Shown piece after piece: positions 8,937-20,040 of a stretch of 64,000 nucleotides of DNA (its first letter is position 1; every line of letters starts with the position of its first letter). The DNA comes from Nansenia antarctica. Taxonomy: Eukaryota > Chordata > Actinopteri > Argentiniformes > Microstomatidae. A model generated the notes under the pieces. That model saw nothing but the letters and a program-made list of their open reading frames with translations. It was not told the origin of the DNA and ran no database searches. The DNA lies in assembly GCA_963989245.1 (NCBI GenBank), contig OZ022340.1:47081948-47145947 (forward strand), written 5' to 3'. The position numbers and the translations under genes are program-made.

Positions 8937-11900
8937 TCCTTTGCCCTTTGATGCAAAATGGCCTGTGCTGTAGGAGAAGAAGAAAGGTCTGTCTCAAACA
9001 TCACCAACAGGACCGTTCTAGATTTGAGAAGAAAGCATGGAGGGATTACAGCAGAATTTAGGATGGAGACTCTAGAGTCACAGGCGTCAGACATGGCAGC
9101 TGCTACTGACGCAGCACTAAGAAAATGTGTCGAGAGGGCACATCAAGTCTTCAGTGGCCTGAAGAAAACAAAGAAGAAAGAGGGGGAGCTATCTGAATTT
9201 CTTGAGAAGGCATTCATTATCCCAAAGAAAAGAGAAATGGGTGGGACTGTAGACAAGACACTGTACATTCACCTCAAGGAGGACATGAGCCAAGTCAAGA
9301 CAACTCTTTTAAATGTAGGCAAGGAAAATATTCAATTAGAGTCAGAGAACATTACATTACATGTCCAGTTGGATAATGTGGAGAACAAATTGAAGAAGGA
9401 AATGGAACACAATTCAGAAATCTGTGAATCATTTAAATCAAAACTGTTCATCCAAGAGGAAAAGGAAAAGCAACAAGTCAAACATAATACAAGCAAGGTG
9501 CGCAATCTAAATAAAAAGCTTAAGAAGAGAGACAGCCAAATAAAAGAGCTTCGAGAGAAAGTTGTCCATGAAGCTCAACAACATGTTGCCATGGAAGAAA
9601 CAGCAGAAAGAGTCGAGGAGAGAGTTAAGAAAGCAGAAAAGAGAGCATGCAGCATGAAATCTAGTTTGGACAGTTGCAGAAAAAGACTGAAGAGAATGTC
9701 AGTCAAAGAAGTCAGAGAGGAGCAGAAAAGGGAAGACACAGAAAGGTTGCTAATAGAGGTGGAAAACAAACTGAAACAGCTAGACAAAGAAAAGCAGGAA
9801 TTGGCTGAACTCAGCGCATTCATGGATGAGTATGTCATCACCACTTTTGAAGATGGCAAGTATAGAAATGAAATTAGAGAAGTCATCATAGAGTTATTAA
9901 CAATGAATGTTTCCATGACAAAGGTTGATGGTGTCATCAGAACAGTCCTAAAAAAGTTGACTGGAAAGGATGTGCAGCAGTTGCCCAGTAAGTGGTTGAA
10001 GTCCCACCTGCTTGTGGAAGCCCGGAGTCTTGCTGACATGCAGTTAGCCGAAGCCATGCTCAGCAGCCAAGTCAGTGCAAGTGCTGGACACTGTCTTCAT
10101 GGAGATGGAACCTCAAAGTTTCACAAGCACTATCAGGATTTTGAGGTCACACTTTCCAGTGGAGAATCAATGACACTAGGGGCCCTATTATGCACTTCAT
10201 AAGTCTTAAGCAATAAGACGAGGCGGTAGATCTAAACTTAAGACGTGGAGGCGTGGTCAAGGCCACTTTGCTATTATGCGTGCGGTAGTGGGCGCCTAAA
10301 ACCCGGCGCTAAGCAAAGATATTAGTCATGGGTGTGTTTTGGGCGTCTTCTCAATCAACCCAATCAGCGTGCCAGGTGCCATTCCCTTTAAGAACCGGCG
10401 TTGAGTCATTAGCGCTATGCTATTATGGAAGTCCTAAGAAGGAGGTCAGCGCGCTTCTCTGCAGAAGAAAGTAACAAGCTCGTGCATGATTATTTTCTGA
10501 ATAAACACGGCAATACCTCCGCTTGTGAGTTGAGAAGTATTACAGAGGGGTCGCTGGAAGACTGCAGGAATGACAGATGTTGATGTCATTATATTACGCA
10601 CGGCATGCTCGTACTGTATGTGCACAGTATGCGGAGGCAACATACTGTACAGCGCTGGCCTCTCCCTTCTGAAATGAAGCATTTATACTGTGACCGTAAT
10701 TGACGTCTTGCCGTGGAGCCACGTGCGTGTTCATGTGTGCCCACATGCATGCGCAAACCGCGGAGGCGCGCTCGTGTTTCAAAACGTGCATGAAGTCTAA
10801 ACTTAAGAACTTTTCAAACCACTTCTTAGCGCTAGGAGCAAAGTCAGATCGCATAATAGCAGGGGCGCCTAGTGCACTTCATTAACATATGAACACTCCC
10901 ACAATGAGTAATATATGCACGGGAGTATTACGTCTTATGTGTGGGCGCCTATCGACACCTGCATAATAGCAGTAGCGCGTATGAAGCGCATAATAAGGGT
11001 GGCGGTAGGTCTTAACCTGGCGGTGCGTCTTAATTAAGACTTAAGACGGCAAGTTAAGAAGTGCATAATAGGGCCCTAGGATTGCTAGAGCAGGCTGGAG
11101 GAGACACAAAGGCTACTTTGGATTCCTTCATGTTTAGGATCAAGGAGCTGGCGGGAGCAATAAAGAAAGGGACAAGAACTGAGAACATCGCAAAACTGAT
11201 TGCCTCAATCAAGACAACAATGTCTGATCAGGGACCAATCAACCCAGGGTTCAACAGAGGATTGAGGATGTTGAGGGAAGATCTTCTCCCTGTTGCCATT
11301 GAGAAGTGGGACAGTTTAAGTGAAGAAAACAAAGCACAACTTGGGTCAATGTCAAATTTCTACTGCAAAATGCACCTTGTTGCAAACCTGGAGGAGGAAG
11401 CCAAGAAAGCCTTGAAGAGCTTTGAGGACGTCGTTGTGCAGGAGGGGAAGAACACCCACAGCTTCACCACCAATGAAGCAGGAGCAGTGAGTTTAGTCCG
11501 AACAGCATGCAAAGCATTCACCGTAAGAGGCTCTGATGAAGCGGGCATTCCACACCTTCTGGAGGCTCATCTAGCTCCTCTTAATAAAAAAAATCACATG
11601 GTGACTTTCATTGGCAACCGAGTAAACATCCTCTGCTACAATGCTGCTGCAGTGTACTTTCATAGAAACCACATCATCGACTTGATCCAGTCACTGCCGA
11701 ACCCAAACCAGCTCCTGCGCTCCATTGTGGTAGATGTGCAAGGGAAGGCCCACTTGGCAGGTGTGAGAGCACTTGGCATCATAGATAAGATGGTTACAGG
11801 ACCATTCTGGCGGCTCATCTCTCAAAAAGGCAAGAACATCCTCAGCCTAAACCACCATCTGTTGGATATGAAGATCCAGTTTGAGAGATGGAGCCGAGAT

Positions 11901-13441
11901 GCAAGTCCACTCCTGGAAGCAGAAGCCCTATTCAACGAGGAAGTTGTTGAGGTCCACAAAGATGATCTGTACGAGGAACTCTTCAGTGAAAGTGGCGATG
12001 AAGAGTTTCAGGTGATTTTTTATATTGTGCATCTGTCAAATTTAAATATATTGAATGACAACTGTACATAGACCCTACTGTGTGTATGAGTACAAACATA
12101 CTACACGCGTGTGAGCATGCATGCACAGTACAGTCACACTCATGAAACACTGTCACACTTGTACCCACACACAGTGAAAGATTATCCCATGAAACGCGTA
12201 CATGGACTGATTGGTAAAAAAAAGAATTGCGAGAATTAAAAAAGAAATAAAAAATTATTTTGTAGGTTTTGACACTATCTGTTATGTGTAACTGCAAATG
12301 TCAGGATGTAGCATGGTCATTCTGATATATTTGTATTTATTCCCCTCAGACCATGACACAGGAGGCCCTGGAGCTGATGATGTCTGGGATGCTTATTCTG
12401 TTGGAAAGGCAGGCTGCAGATCAGCTTCCAGGAGGAAAGTACTGGGATCCCTCAGAGAGGGCGCATGCTGGAAATGTGCCAACAACAAATATTGTGTCAG
12501 AACGTGACTTTGCCATCCTCGACATGCTGGTGCGACAGAAGCCTTCTGCTAGGACAATGTCGCATGAAGCCATGATCATGTGGCTCCACAATGGCACGGT
12601 GGAGTGGCTGGATAGCCTGCCTCCTGAGGAGAAGGAGGAGAAGATGAGCCAAGCCAGGAGAGCTTCTGGGGATGTCCTGCAAAGGTATAAGGAGAGGAAG
12701 GAGAAAATCAGACAGCACAGACAGGAGGTTCTTCTGAAAAAGCAGCAACAGAAGAGAGAGAAAGAAAACAAAGAACTAAACAACAAGGTCATGCTGACAA
12801 ATAAAATAACAAAATTGGGTGGTGTATGGTGTTCAGCAGCAGAAATAGATCACCAACTTTCAGCTCTGGCTACTGAAAGAGAAAAGATTCTAGCCTTGGT
12901 GACCCAGCTGCAGTTCCACAGGTCTGTCCTTAAGGCAAAAGGAGCAAAAGAACTGTTCCAGCAGTCGGTCACAAGAGATGGGAAATCTCACACTTTCAGC
13001 TTCAAGGAGCTTCGCCTGAATGTGCTTGAAGTTCTAAAAGAGAACCAGGTTGTTGAGGAGACAGAAGAGAATCAACAGGAGCCTGCAATAACATACCGCA
13101 GTGAGGAGGAAGTAAGGAAGAGGCTAGAAGAGGAGAAACAGAAATTGGCAAAGAAACTTGCTGCAGCCAGAGAGAAGAGACAGAGGATCCAGCAAAAGAA
13201 CACCCTGACTGAGTTTCTGGAGAATCCAGAGAGGTTAGTGGGGAAAAGAGTCAGCCACAATTGCTGTGAAGAAGGTGACCAAACTCCAGTGTGGTACCTG
13301 GGTACAGTACTACAAATGACTCAGTCCAAGCCTAGTGCCCTGAACACAGTGTACACAATTAAATATGACGTCGGTGACACTTGGGAGTTCCCCCTCTTAA
13401 AATACTTTCAAATTGGAGACCTCAAATTAGTGGACAATTAG
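8937..13441 (+). CDS. unrecognised coiled-coil protein with possible RNase-H-like core and C-terminal Tudor-like domain
   Basis: The start codon is at 8958, 21 bases after an acceptor (TTATCTTTCAG, ends 8936), so a 5' non-coding exon is likely. Coding blocks are 8958-10180, 11081-12011 and 12350-13441. The first break is a MITE and the second a normal intron (CAG|GTGATT to CCCCTCAG). Together they encode about 1080 residues. The N-terminal 290 residues form Lys/Glu-rich coiled coil. Then come HGDGTSKFHKHYQDF, MSDQGPINPGF and NFYCKMHLVANL, spaced like the acidic blocks of an RNase-H-type transposase core. A second coiled coil follows. The last 70 residues (KRVSHNCCEE...VWYLGTVLQM...YTIKYD) resemble a Tudor/Spindlin-like barrel. 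I do not recognise the family. All blocks are free of stops once the MITE is removed. A transposon-derived multicopy family is the main alternative to a host gene. Confidence 0.65.
10181..11075. mobile_element. 895-bp MITE inserted in the coding sequence, 5-bp target duplication
   Basis: The ends are GGCCCTATTATGCACTTC and a reverse complement identical for at least 17 bases. The host sequence CTAGG is duplicated at 10176-10180 and 11076-11080. Removing the element plus one CTAGG restores an open frame (SMTLG then LLEQAGG). Inside, around 10425-10580, a plus-strand frame reads RRRSARFSAEESNKLVHDYF, reminiscent of a Myb/SANT-like protein of a larger parent transposon. A 5-bp duplication fits some hAT-type families; the superfamily is not certain. 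Confidence 0.8.
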
Positions 13442-13529
13442 TATGCTGTTACCATAATTAGTAATCCTCCTGCTTCCTTTGTTTAATTATTATTTTTATG
13501 ATCTAACCTCCAAAAAATTTCTGTTTGCG

Positions 13530-13575
13530 TCCTGAGTGAGTGAGTGAGTGAGTGAGTGAGTGTGTGAGTGAGTGA

Positions 13576-13615
<40 letters not shown>
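13530..13615. repeat. (GTGA)n/(GT)n/(GA)n microsatellite
   Basis: GTGA units are followed by GT and GA runs, directly downstream of the coiled-coil gene. Confidence 0.95.
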
Positions 13616-13618
<3 letters not shown>

Positions 13619-14424
13619 TGATTTGGTGCTAATTGTTAAATAAAACATTATTTATTAACTTGATATTTCTTCATTGGGTCTGCAATCTTTGCAAGCGCAC
13701 TTTTCAATGCTCATTTGCATACCCAAATATGCTCATTTGCATATTTATTATTACGTTATTTTATAAGTCAGTAACATTATCAAAATGTGCCCTTCAAAAT
13801 GAAACAATAATGTTAGTAGAGGATTCAAATGTTGAGCTTACTTGTCACTAGTTACATATAACGAGTGCCTAGTTAGCATATTGTGTACTAATTAGCATAT
13901 GTTTAATTAGCATATTCAAACATGACTCACATGGAATATAATATAAATTATTTTGCATTATTATTCAAAATGTGATGTTGATTGGATATTCCTATCTTGA
14001 GATATTTAAGTTTATACATCTCAATAGTAGTAAATGTATGCCATTTTACTGCCATTCCGTAAGACATAAATACATGAATTAAATTGCATTGTTTCTGGAA
14101 GACTTTAATACATCACATGGTACAGACAGATAAACTCAGAAAACAAGTCTTATTTAATAATATAAGAGCATAACAATAGTCAAATAACATGTTATAGCAT
14201 ATTCACATTTATTTATTTTTAGCTTTTTTCTATCCTTTATTTATTTTGGTGTCCCATTAAAAAAGCACATTATTTTTAAGTTGTTACTATATCTTTTTTA
14301 AATTCCACCCCATACAATTGTTTAGAAAAACATTTCTAGTATCAAAGTGAACAAGTCATTCACTAACCAAACAAAATTGATCCAAAGGTCAAGGCCCAGC
14401 TTGAGGAAGGGACCTCCTCTTCCA
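13616..14424. other. A/T-rich non-coding stretch
   Basis: No gene or clear mobile element was seen. Repeated TTAGCATATT and CTCATTTGCATA words occur near 13710-13915. Confidence 0.5.
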
Positions 14425-14620
14425 ATTCAATTTCAATTTCAAAGGGCTTTATTGGCATGGGAAACATACATTTACATTGCCAAAGCATGTGAAGTGTGAA
14501 GATAAAAAACAAAAATAATGTAATGTACATACTAGAATAAATAAATAGATTACATACTAGATTACAAATAAATAGATTACAAATAGATTACATACTAGAA
14601 TAAATAAATGAAATAAAACT
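14425..14620. repeat. fish retroposon tail (AAAGGGCTTTATTGGCATGG type) and short A/T repeats
   Basis: The words AAAGGGCTTTATTGGCATGG and ACATTGCCAAAGCA are typical of a fish retroposon 3' tail. It is followed by repeated TAGATTACATACTAGAATAA. Confidence 0.6.
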
Positions 14621-14677
14621 TGTTTCAATTCTTATGGTGGTTTTAGCCCATTTGATTGCCTTTTTCTATCACAGCAG

Positions 14678-14907
14678 CTAACAAATCTTGCTGCTGTGTT
14701 TGCACATTGCTGTACCTTCCTCTTCCTTCACCACAATCTGGCAAGAGGCATTGCGCTGCTGGCACTCCAGTTCCTCCTCTTCATCATCACTGCTTATCAC
14801 CACAATCTCCTCAGGCACATCATCATCATCATCAGATATGATGATGAAGGGTGGAGCAGCATGATTTCTAGACACCCTCCCCAGAGGAGCCACAGTGGAG
14901 GAATGAC
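14678..14907 (-). CDS. acidic terminal exon with two SUMO-interaction-like motifs (gene not identified)
   Basis: Read on the minus strand, an acceptor (TATGCTCTTAG) ends at 14908. The open frame then runs 76 codons to a TAG at 14680-14678. It contains two hydrophobic-then-acidic blocks, PFIIISDDDDDVP and EIVVISSDDEEEE, the standard shape of SUMO-interacting motifs, and ends near KEEEGTAMCKHSSKIC. The upstream exons are not evident, and the parent gene is unknown. It could also be a captured exon in a repeat. Confidence 0.4.
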
Positions 14908-15131
14908 CTAAGAGCATAACAACAGAACATAACATGATAAAAGCATATTCACATTTATTTGTGTGTTATTTATTAGTGGTTTATAAATGCCTTATGGATG
15001 AAAGTTATTATAAAGTGTTAATGTGTGTTAATATGTTACAACAAGGGAATCTCAGCGGAGCCTCCAAAATGTAACCCTCTCCTGAGGTACTATTTCAATA
15101 AATTAAGATATAACAGGATTCTGAGTCTTAG

Positions 15132-16159
15132 CTATGACCCCTCATCCACCTCAATGCTGCTGAGGGAGTTTGAGGGAGAGGCACCCTTAGGGGAGGAAGG
15201 GGGAGACGAGGGCCAGTCTGAGGACGGCGATGGGGAGCGCCCCCTAGTGGGGCTGCTGCTGGGAGAAGCACGGGGAGATGCGTAGGGAGACAGAGCCTGG
15301 AGCATCCGGCCACTACTCTCCTGAATGGCATGCCATGCTCCGTCTACACCGAACAGCTCCAGGAAATTCCTGATGAACTCGCGTGATTTCTCCACCCATT
15401 TGTGGATGAGGTCATGGCTCTTCTCCTCCACACTGGGAACAAAGTGCTTGGACACCTCCTCCACCGTCCGCACCTTTTCCTTCATCTTATCTACCTGGTT
15501 CTGCAGAAGGAATTTCTTCTCCGTCATGAAGCCAACATTGAGCTCTCTGGCTGTGTAGCCTCTCTGTAGGTTGCGTCGGACGTACACATCATAGTCTCTC
15601 ACGATGCGAGTGATCAGGTCAGATGTAGAGATGCCGTCTGTCCTCTGTGTGGCCACGAACATCCCTGCTTCCTTGATGTGTTTGTAGACATCCTCTGATC
15701 CTTATGTTTCTTCAGCAGGGCTGAGGGTCCAGGGAGCATCCCGGACCACCTCATCCACGTAGCGGCATTGCCTCAGTGCTCGCCTTCTGTCATCACTGTG
15801 TAGCCCTTAAGCTTGTGTGTGAGTTCATCACTGCAGACTCCCACTATCAGATGTGTGTTGGGGAACAAGTTCTTGGCTTGCATCAAAGCACGAGCATGCC
15901 CAGAGTGGAAAAGATCAAAGATCCCATCAGCGTAGACTCGGACTGGTCGGTGTGCTGCCGTGCCCCTGCGGGCTTGGGCGATGGTCAGTTTTTCGTGACG
16001 GACATCCGACTCGAAGCCTGTGTCCTTCGCAAATGCGGCAGGCTCTTTCAGAGTGGTAGAATGGTGGAGGTGAAGCAGATGCGGTTGAGTTGTAAGATGA
16101 GTTGGGTTGACGCGTTGCACACACGGACTCAGTCCTGATGGCGGCAATGTTGATAACAA
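15132..16159 (-). pseudogene. pcyt1b: processed pseudogene of choline-phosphate cytidylyltransferase beta
   Basis: The parent enzyme makes CDP-choline in the Kennedy pathway of phosphatidylcholine synthesis. The minus strand carries HEKLTIAQARRGT, RPVRVYADGIFDLFHSGHAR (with the HxGH nucleotide-binding motif), RTDGISTSD, the amphipathic lipid-sensing helix region and the Ser/Pro-rich tail. All are contiguous although vertebrate PCYT1 genes have many exons, so this is a retrocopy. HEKLTIAQAR favours the beta paralogue. Damage: a small deletion and frameshift after GYTVMTEGE (near 15780) and an in-frame loss of roughly 15 residues spanning the expected AHDDIPYSS catalytic segment near 15700. It cannot encode an active enzyme. 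No poly(A) tail or target duplication was recognised. Confidence 0.85.
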
Positions 16160-16654
16160 TCCTCTGATTCAGTCTAGGGTACAAGTTGCTGCTCCGGTAG
16201 CAGGCAGAACGTCCCCGGTTTGGTCGGTGTACACGGTACACGTTTATCATAAAATGAAAAATAACAAACCGGCTAAGCCCTTTAAACTGAAACAAAACCC
16301 GAAATTGCTAAATGTCAAACAGTAGTCCAAACTTAAATCACAAAATAGTCGCACGCTCTCCAAAACACACAGCCAACTCTGCCACAGGTGTCTGTTGTCC
16401 TCTCAATCATTCAATCATCTGTCACCCCCTTGCACTTCCTCAAACTCTCAACATATGACTTCTCAAGTGATCTGATTGGCTTAGGAGCACATCCATCAAA
16501 CAAACAAGCCTTTTCTCAAAAAATACAAAATAATGAAATGTGGAAAATACACACTTTTGGTTTCTGTTTATATTACATTTTCAGATCTCTACACTTATTA
16601 ATGTATAAAATGTCTTAGCCAATATTATTCCATCACAACCAGCAGTGCTGGATA

Positions 16655-16765
16655 CACCTAACCTATGCTGTTCCCATACCCCAGAGGGAGGCAGCTGGAG
16701 AGAATGATGGAGGAGAGGAAGAAAAGGATGCATGCCACGCTACTGGAGGGTTAGCACCAGCAGTG
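16655..16765. repeat. direct repeat flanking the zinc-transporter exon, left copy
   Basis: CCTATGCTGTTCCCATACCC through GGTTAGCACCAGCAGTGCTG is repeated at 17321-17422 in the same orientation with small indels. Confidence 0.85.
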
Positions 16766-17107
16766 CTGGACACAGCTGTCAGCCCAGACGAGCCACTGCA
16801 GGCTCCTTACCTTCTGCCCTCCAGAAAGGGAAGAGGATGGAGGAGAGGCTCGACCACAAAAGAAAACCAAGCTCCAAACAGAGGCGAGGCTAGAGACCAC
16901 GGCGCTGGTGGTTGGTACATGGTGTCTACAACCATGCCAATGCCAGTAGACGTGTGCGTGTGCGTGTCGAGTGTGCGTGTGTGTGTGGGCGTGCAAATCA
17001 CACCATTATGCCCAGAAGAGCGAGAAATACCTCCCGCACCACCGTCCGTCCCAGAGGAGGGGAGGCCGGAGGAGGGGAGGCCTCCCGCCCCGTCCGTCGC
17101 CCCGGAG

Positions 17108-17243
17108 ACTCTATAACGTGCTGTCAGCCATGATGGCGTACTTTGGCATGATAACGGGCATCCTCATCGGCCACGACAACATCTGCATGTGGATATTTGC
17201 CCTCACCGCAGGGCTCTTCATGTACGTCGCTCTGGTGGACATG
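17108..17243 (+). pseudogene. slc39a6: isolated exon of a ZIP6 (SLC39A6)-like zinc transporter
   Basis: An AG precedes 17108 and a strong donor GTGAGT follows 17243. The 136-bp exon reads YNVLSAMMAYFGMITGILIG, then MWIFALTAGLFMYVALVDM, two membrane helices of the LIV-1 branch of ZIP zinc importers; the wording is closest to ZIP6. Two residues are lost between the helices compared with ZIP6 as I know it. No other ZIP exon was found within the window, and direct repeats of about 100 bp flank it. It is probably a captured or orphan exon, though a real gene with very long introns cannot be excluded. Confidence 0.65.
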
Positions 17244-17315
17244 GTGAGTCACATGATCCCGAGACTTTGTTTATTCATAGGCACTAAGAGAGAGGCTGGG
17301 GGCCGTAGCCGGTAC

Positions 17316-17425
17316 TACTAACCTATGCTGTTCCCATACCCCAGAGGGAGGCAGCTGGACAGAGTGATGGAAGAGAAGGATGAATGCCACGCTACTGGAG
17401 GGTTAGCACCAGCAGTGCTGGTACC
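17316..17425. repeat. direct repeat flanking the zinc-transporter exon, right copy
   Basis: Second copy of the repeat at 16655-16765. Confidence 0.85.
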
Positions 17426-17739
17426 ATGCTCCTGTCCACTGCCACATGGTCTGGAAACGTCCTTCTCTGGCTTCTGGCTCAGGCGTGGCTGCAGAGGGCC
17501 CCTGAAAGAGGTGTTCTTCTTCCCTTCGGAGAACGGATGCGTAGAACACCTCTTCACTCCTTCATTGTAACCAACACTTTGTTCCACCTTTCCGTTCAAT
17601 TACACTATGTCAGTGCCCACAATATCAGTGTCTAATTGTGTTGAGAAGAACCTTGCTTATGGAGTCTTTGCTACATGCCACGTCTTGAGCGAGTGGCTAA
17701 TATAGGTATTAATCAAGTAATAATCCATCTACACTAGGT

Positions 17740-18235
17740 AAAAAAGGCCGGTTCAGTGGTGGGAAGGAGCCTGGACTCTCTGGGGACGGTGGTGGAGAGA
17801 AGGACTAGGAGCAAGCTGCTGTCCATCAGGGACAACCCCAACCACCCCCTCCATCATGTCCTCGCTGGGCAAACCAGCAGCCGCCGCAGAGGGCGGTTCA
17901 TTTCGGTACGCTCCAGGACAGAGCGATATAAAAAAATCATTTATCCCGGCTGCACTAAGACTGTTCAATGGCAACTAAAGTAGTAGTCGGGGTCAAGGCT
18001 CCTGAATCTGTATTTATTTATTTATTTTAATCATCATCACTTTTTAGTATTTTAATATGATAACTATAGCCATCTTTTTATCCACTTTTCTATCATGATC
18101 TCACTGTTTTTTATATACTATACATGGCTGGCCCAATATTGTTGTCTGTCCTTTATGTTGTGTTGTCATGTGTTGTTTTTAGAGAGTGGCGTGGCAAAAT
18201 GAATTTCCCAGCGGGGATAAATAAAGTATAATTGA
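17740..18235 (+). mobile_element. LINE 3' end, copy 1 (RT C-terminus and 3' UTR)
   Basis: The frame LLSIRDNPNHPLHHVL...GRFISVRSRTERYKK and then (after a frame slip) AALRLFN matches the C-terminal end of L2/CR1/Rex-like LINE ORF2. The 3' UTR ends ATAAATAAAGTATAATTGAA with a short ATTGAATTGA tail. Confidence 0.7.
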
Positions 18236-18432
18236 ATTGAAAATTGAATTGAATTGATTGTAACCAACACTTTGTTCCACCTTTCCGTTCAATTACACTA
18301 TGTCAGTGCCCACAATATCAGTGTCTAATTGTGTTGAGAAGAACCTTGCTTATGGAGTCTTTGCTACATGCCACGTCTTGAGCGAGTGGCTAATATAGGT
18401 ATTAATCAAGTAATAATCCATCTACACTAGGT

Positions 18433-18927
18433 AAAAAAGGCCGGTTCAGTGGTGGGAAGGAGCCTGGACTCTCTGGGGACGGTGGTGGAGAGAAGGACTA
18501 GGAGCAAGCTGCTGTCCATCAGGGACAACCCCAACCACCCCCTCCATCATGTCCTCGCTGGGCAAACCAGCAGCCGCCGCAGAGGGCGGTTCATTTCGGT
18601 ACGCTCCAGGACGGAGCGATATAAAAAAATCATTTATCCCGGCTGCACTAAGACTGTTCAATGGCAACTAAAGTAGTAGTCGGGGTCAAGGCTCCTGAAT
18701 CTGTATTTATTTATTTATTTTAATCATCATCACTTTTTAGTATTTTAATATGATAACTATAGCCATCTTTTTATCCACTTCTATCATGATCTCACAGTTT
18801 TTTATATACTATACATGGCTGGCCCAATATTGTTGTCTGTCCTTTATGTTGTGTTGTCATGTGTTGTTTTTAGAGAGTGGCGTGGCTAAATGAATTTCCC
18901 CACGGGGATAAATAAAGTATAATTGAA
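18433..18927 (+). mobile_element. LINE 3' end, copy 2 (within the tandem repeat)
   Basis: Duplicate of 17740-18235 as part of the 693-bp tandem copy, with a few substitutions. Confidence 0.7.
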
Positions 18928-19124
18928 TTGAAAATTGAATTGAATTGATTGTAACCAACACTTTGTTCCACCTTTCCGTTCAATTACACTATGTCAGTGC
19001 CCACAATATCAGTGTCTAATTGTGTTGAGAAGAACCTTGCTTATGGAGTCTTTGCTACATGCCACGTCTTGAGCGAGTGGCTAATATAGGTATTAATCAA
19101 GTAATAATCCATCTACACTAGGTA

Positions 19125-20040
19125 ACAACGGTAGCTTAGCTAACCTGCCACAGCCAGGTAAGTAGTCTAAAGTTGGTAGCTAACGATATATCGATAACAG
19201 TCATCGTATTGGTGACCGTGTTTCAAACAATACAAGTTACCTAATGTTAGCTAGCCTGACTAGTTCATAGGTATGCTGGATTTTGAAATAAGCTAATCTA
19301 GCTTGAGACAGACCTAGCAGTTAAAAGTCGTTATTTCAAATATTGTGTTGTGGGCGTCACTCCTTTAAGCGTGGAACTACAAGCCAAAATTAAGATTAAT
19401 AAATTGTATTAATAAACAATTTAATTTGTTATAACTATGGCTCGTGTCTTTCTATTGTACAAACGAAATAAATCTTTAGCTTCCATAGGCTGGTTTTCCC
19501 CTGCTTCGGCGGGCTACTTTATCTCCGCTGAGGTAACTATGGTTAGCTACGAGTTAGTTATAACTTACACCACCTTAGGGGTACGTACATATTTAGTAGT
19601 TTCTAAGGTCTACGTGATAACTAGTGTGCTTGGTGCAACCCGTTCAAGTTTAGTAGTGACTAAATCTTGATTTAGTAAATACTTACGCAATAAATAGGGT
19701 TAGTTTGTACTTAGTAAGACGTGGTGCAACCAGCTCCTGGAACATCCCTAGTAACTATATGGGGCTAGGTGCAATTGCTATATTGTTTTAGATAAATTAT
19801 TATTAAATTAATATATTACTTTCACAACTGACTAGCCTGCAAATAAACGCATTCATTGCTTATAATTTAGCTACCGCCCCACCCCGACGCCACAGGATGC
19901 TATCTACAACACCCATCCCCCTCCCCCGGATGACACCCATAATCAGTTGATGCTCTAACAGTCCCTGCTTCCATAGAGTTGATACCATTGACATTCCTGA
20001 TATAAAGCTGGGACTCTCAACTCTTGCTATCCCTGTTCAT
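19125..20040. other. non-coding stretch
   Basis: A/T-rich, with TAGCTAAC-type words. No supported gene; a 77-codon frame at 19437-19670 has no motif. Confidence 0.45.

Larger units (their letters stand above)
17565..19124. repeat. 693-bp tandem repeat, two full copies and a partial third
   Basis: Units start with TTGTAACCAACACTTTGTTC at 17565, 18258 and 18949. Copies 1 and 2 differ at only a few positions. The third copy stops at CTACACTAGGTAA (19124), exactly where a LINE tail begins in the first two. The tail therefore inserted in the parental sequence, and a segment bounded by it was then duplicated. Confidence 0.9.

Noticed and set aside
9575..10057. 160-codon minus-strand frame
   Set aside because: Shadow of the coiled-coil coding sequence on the plus strand.
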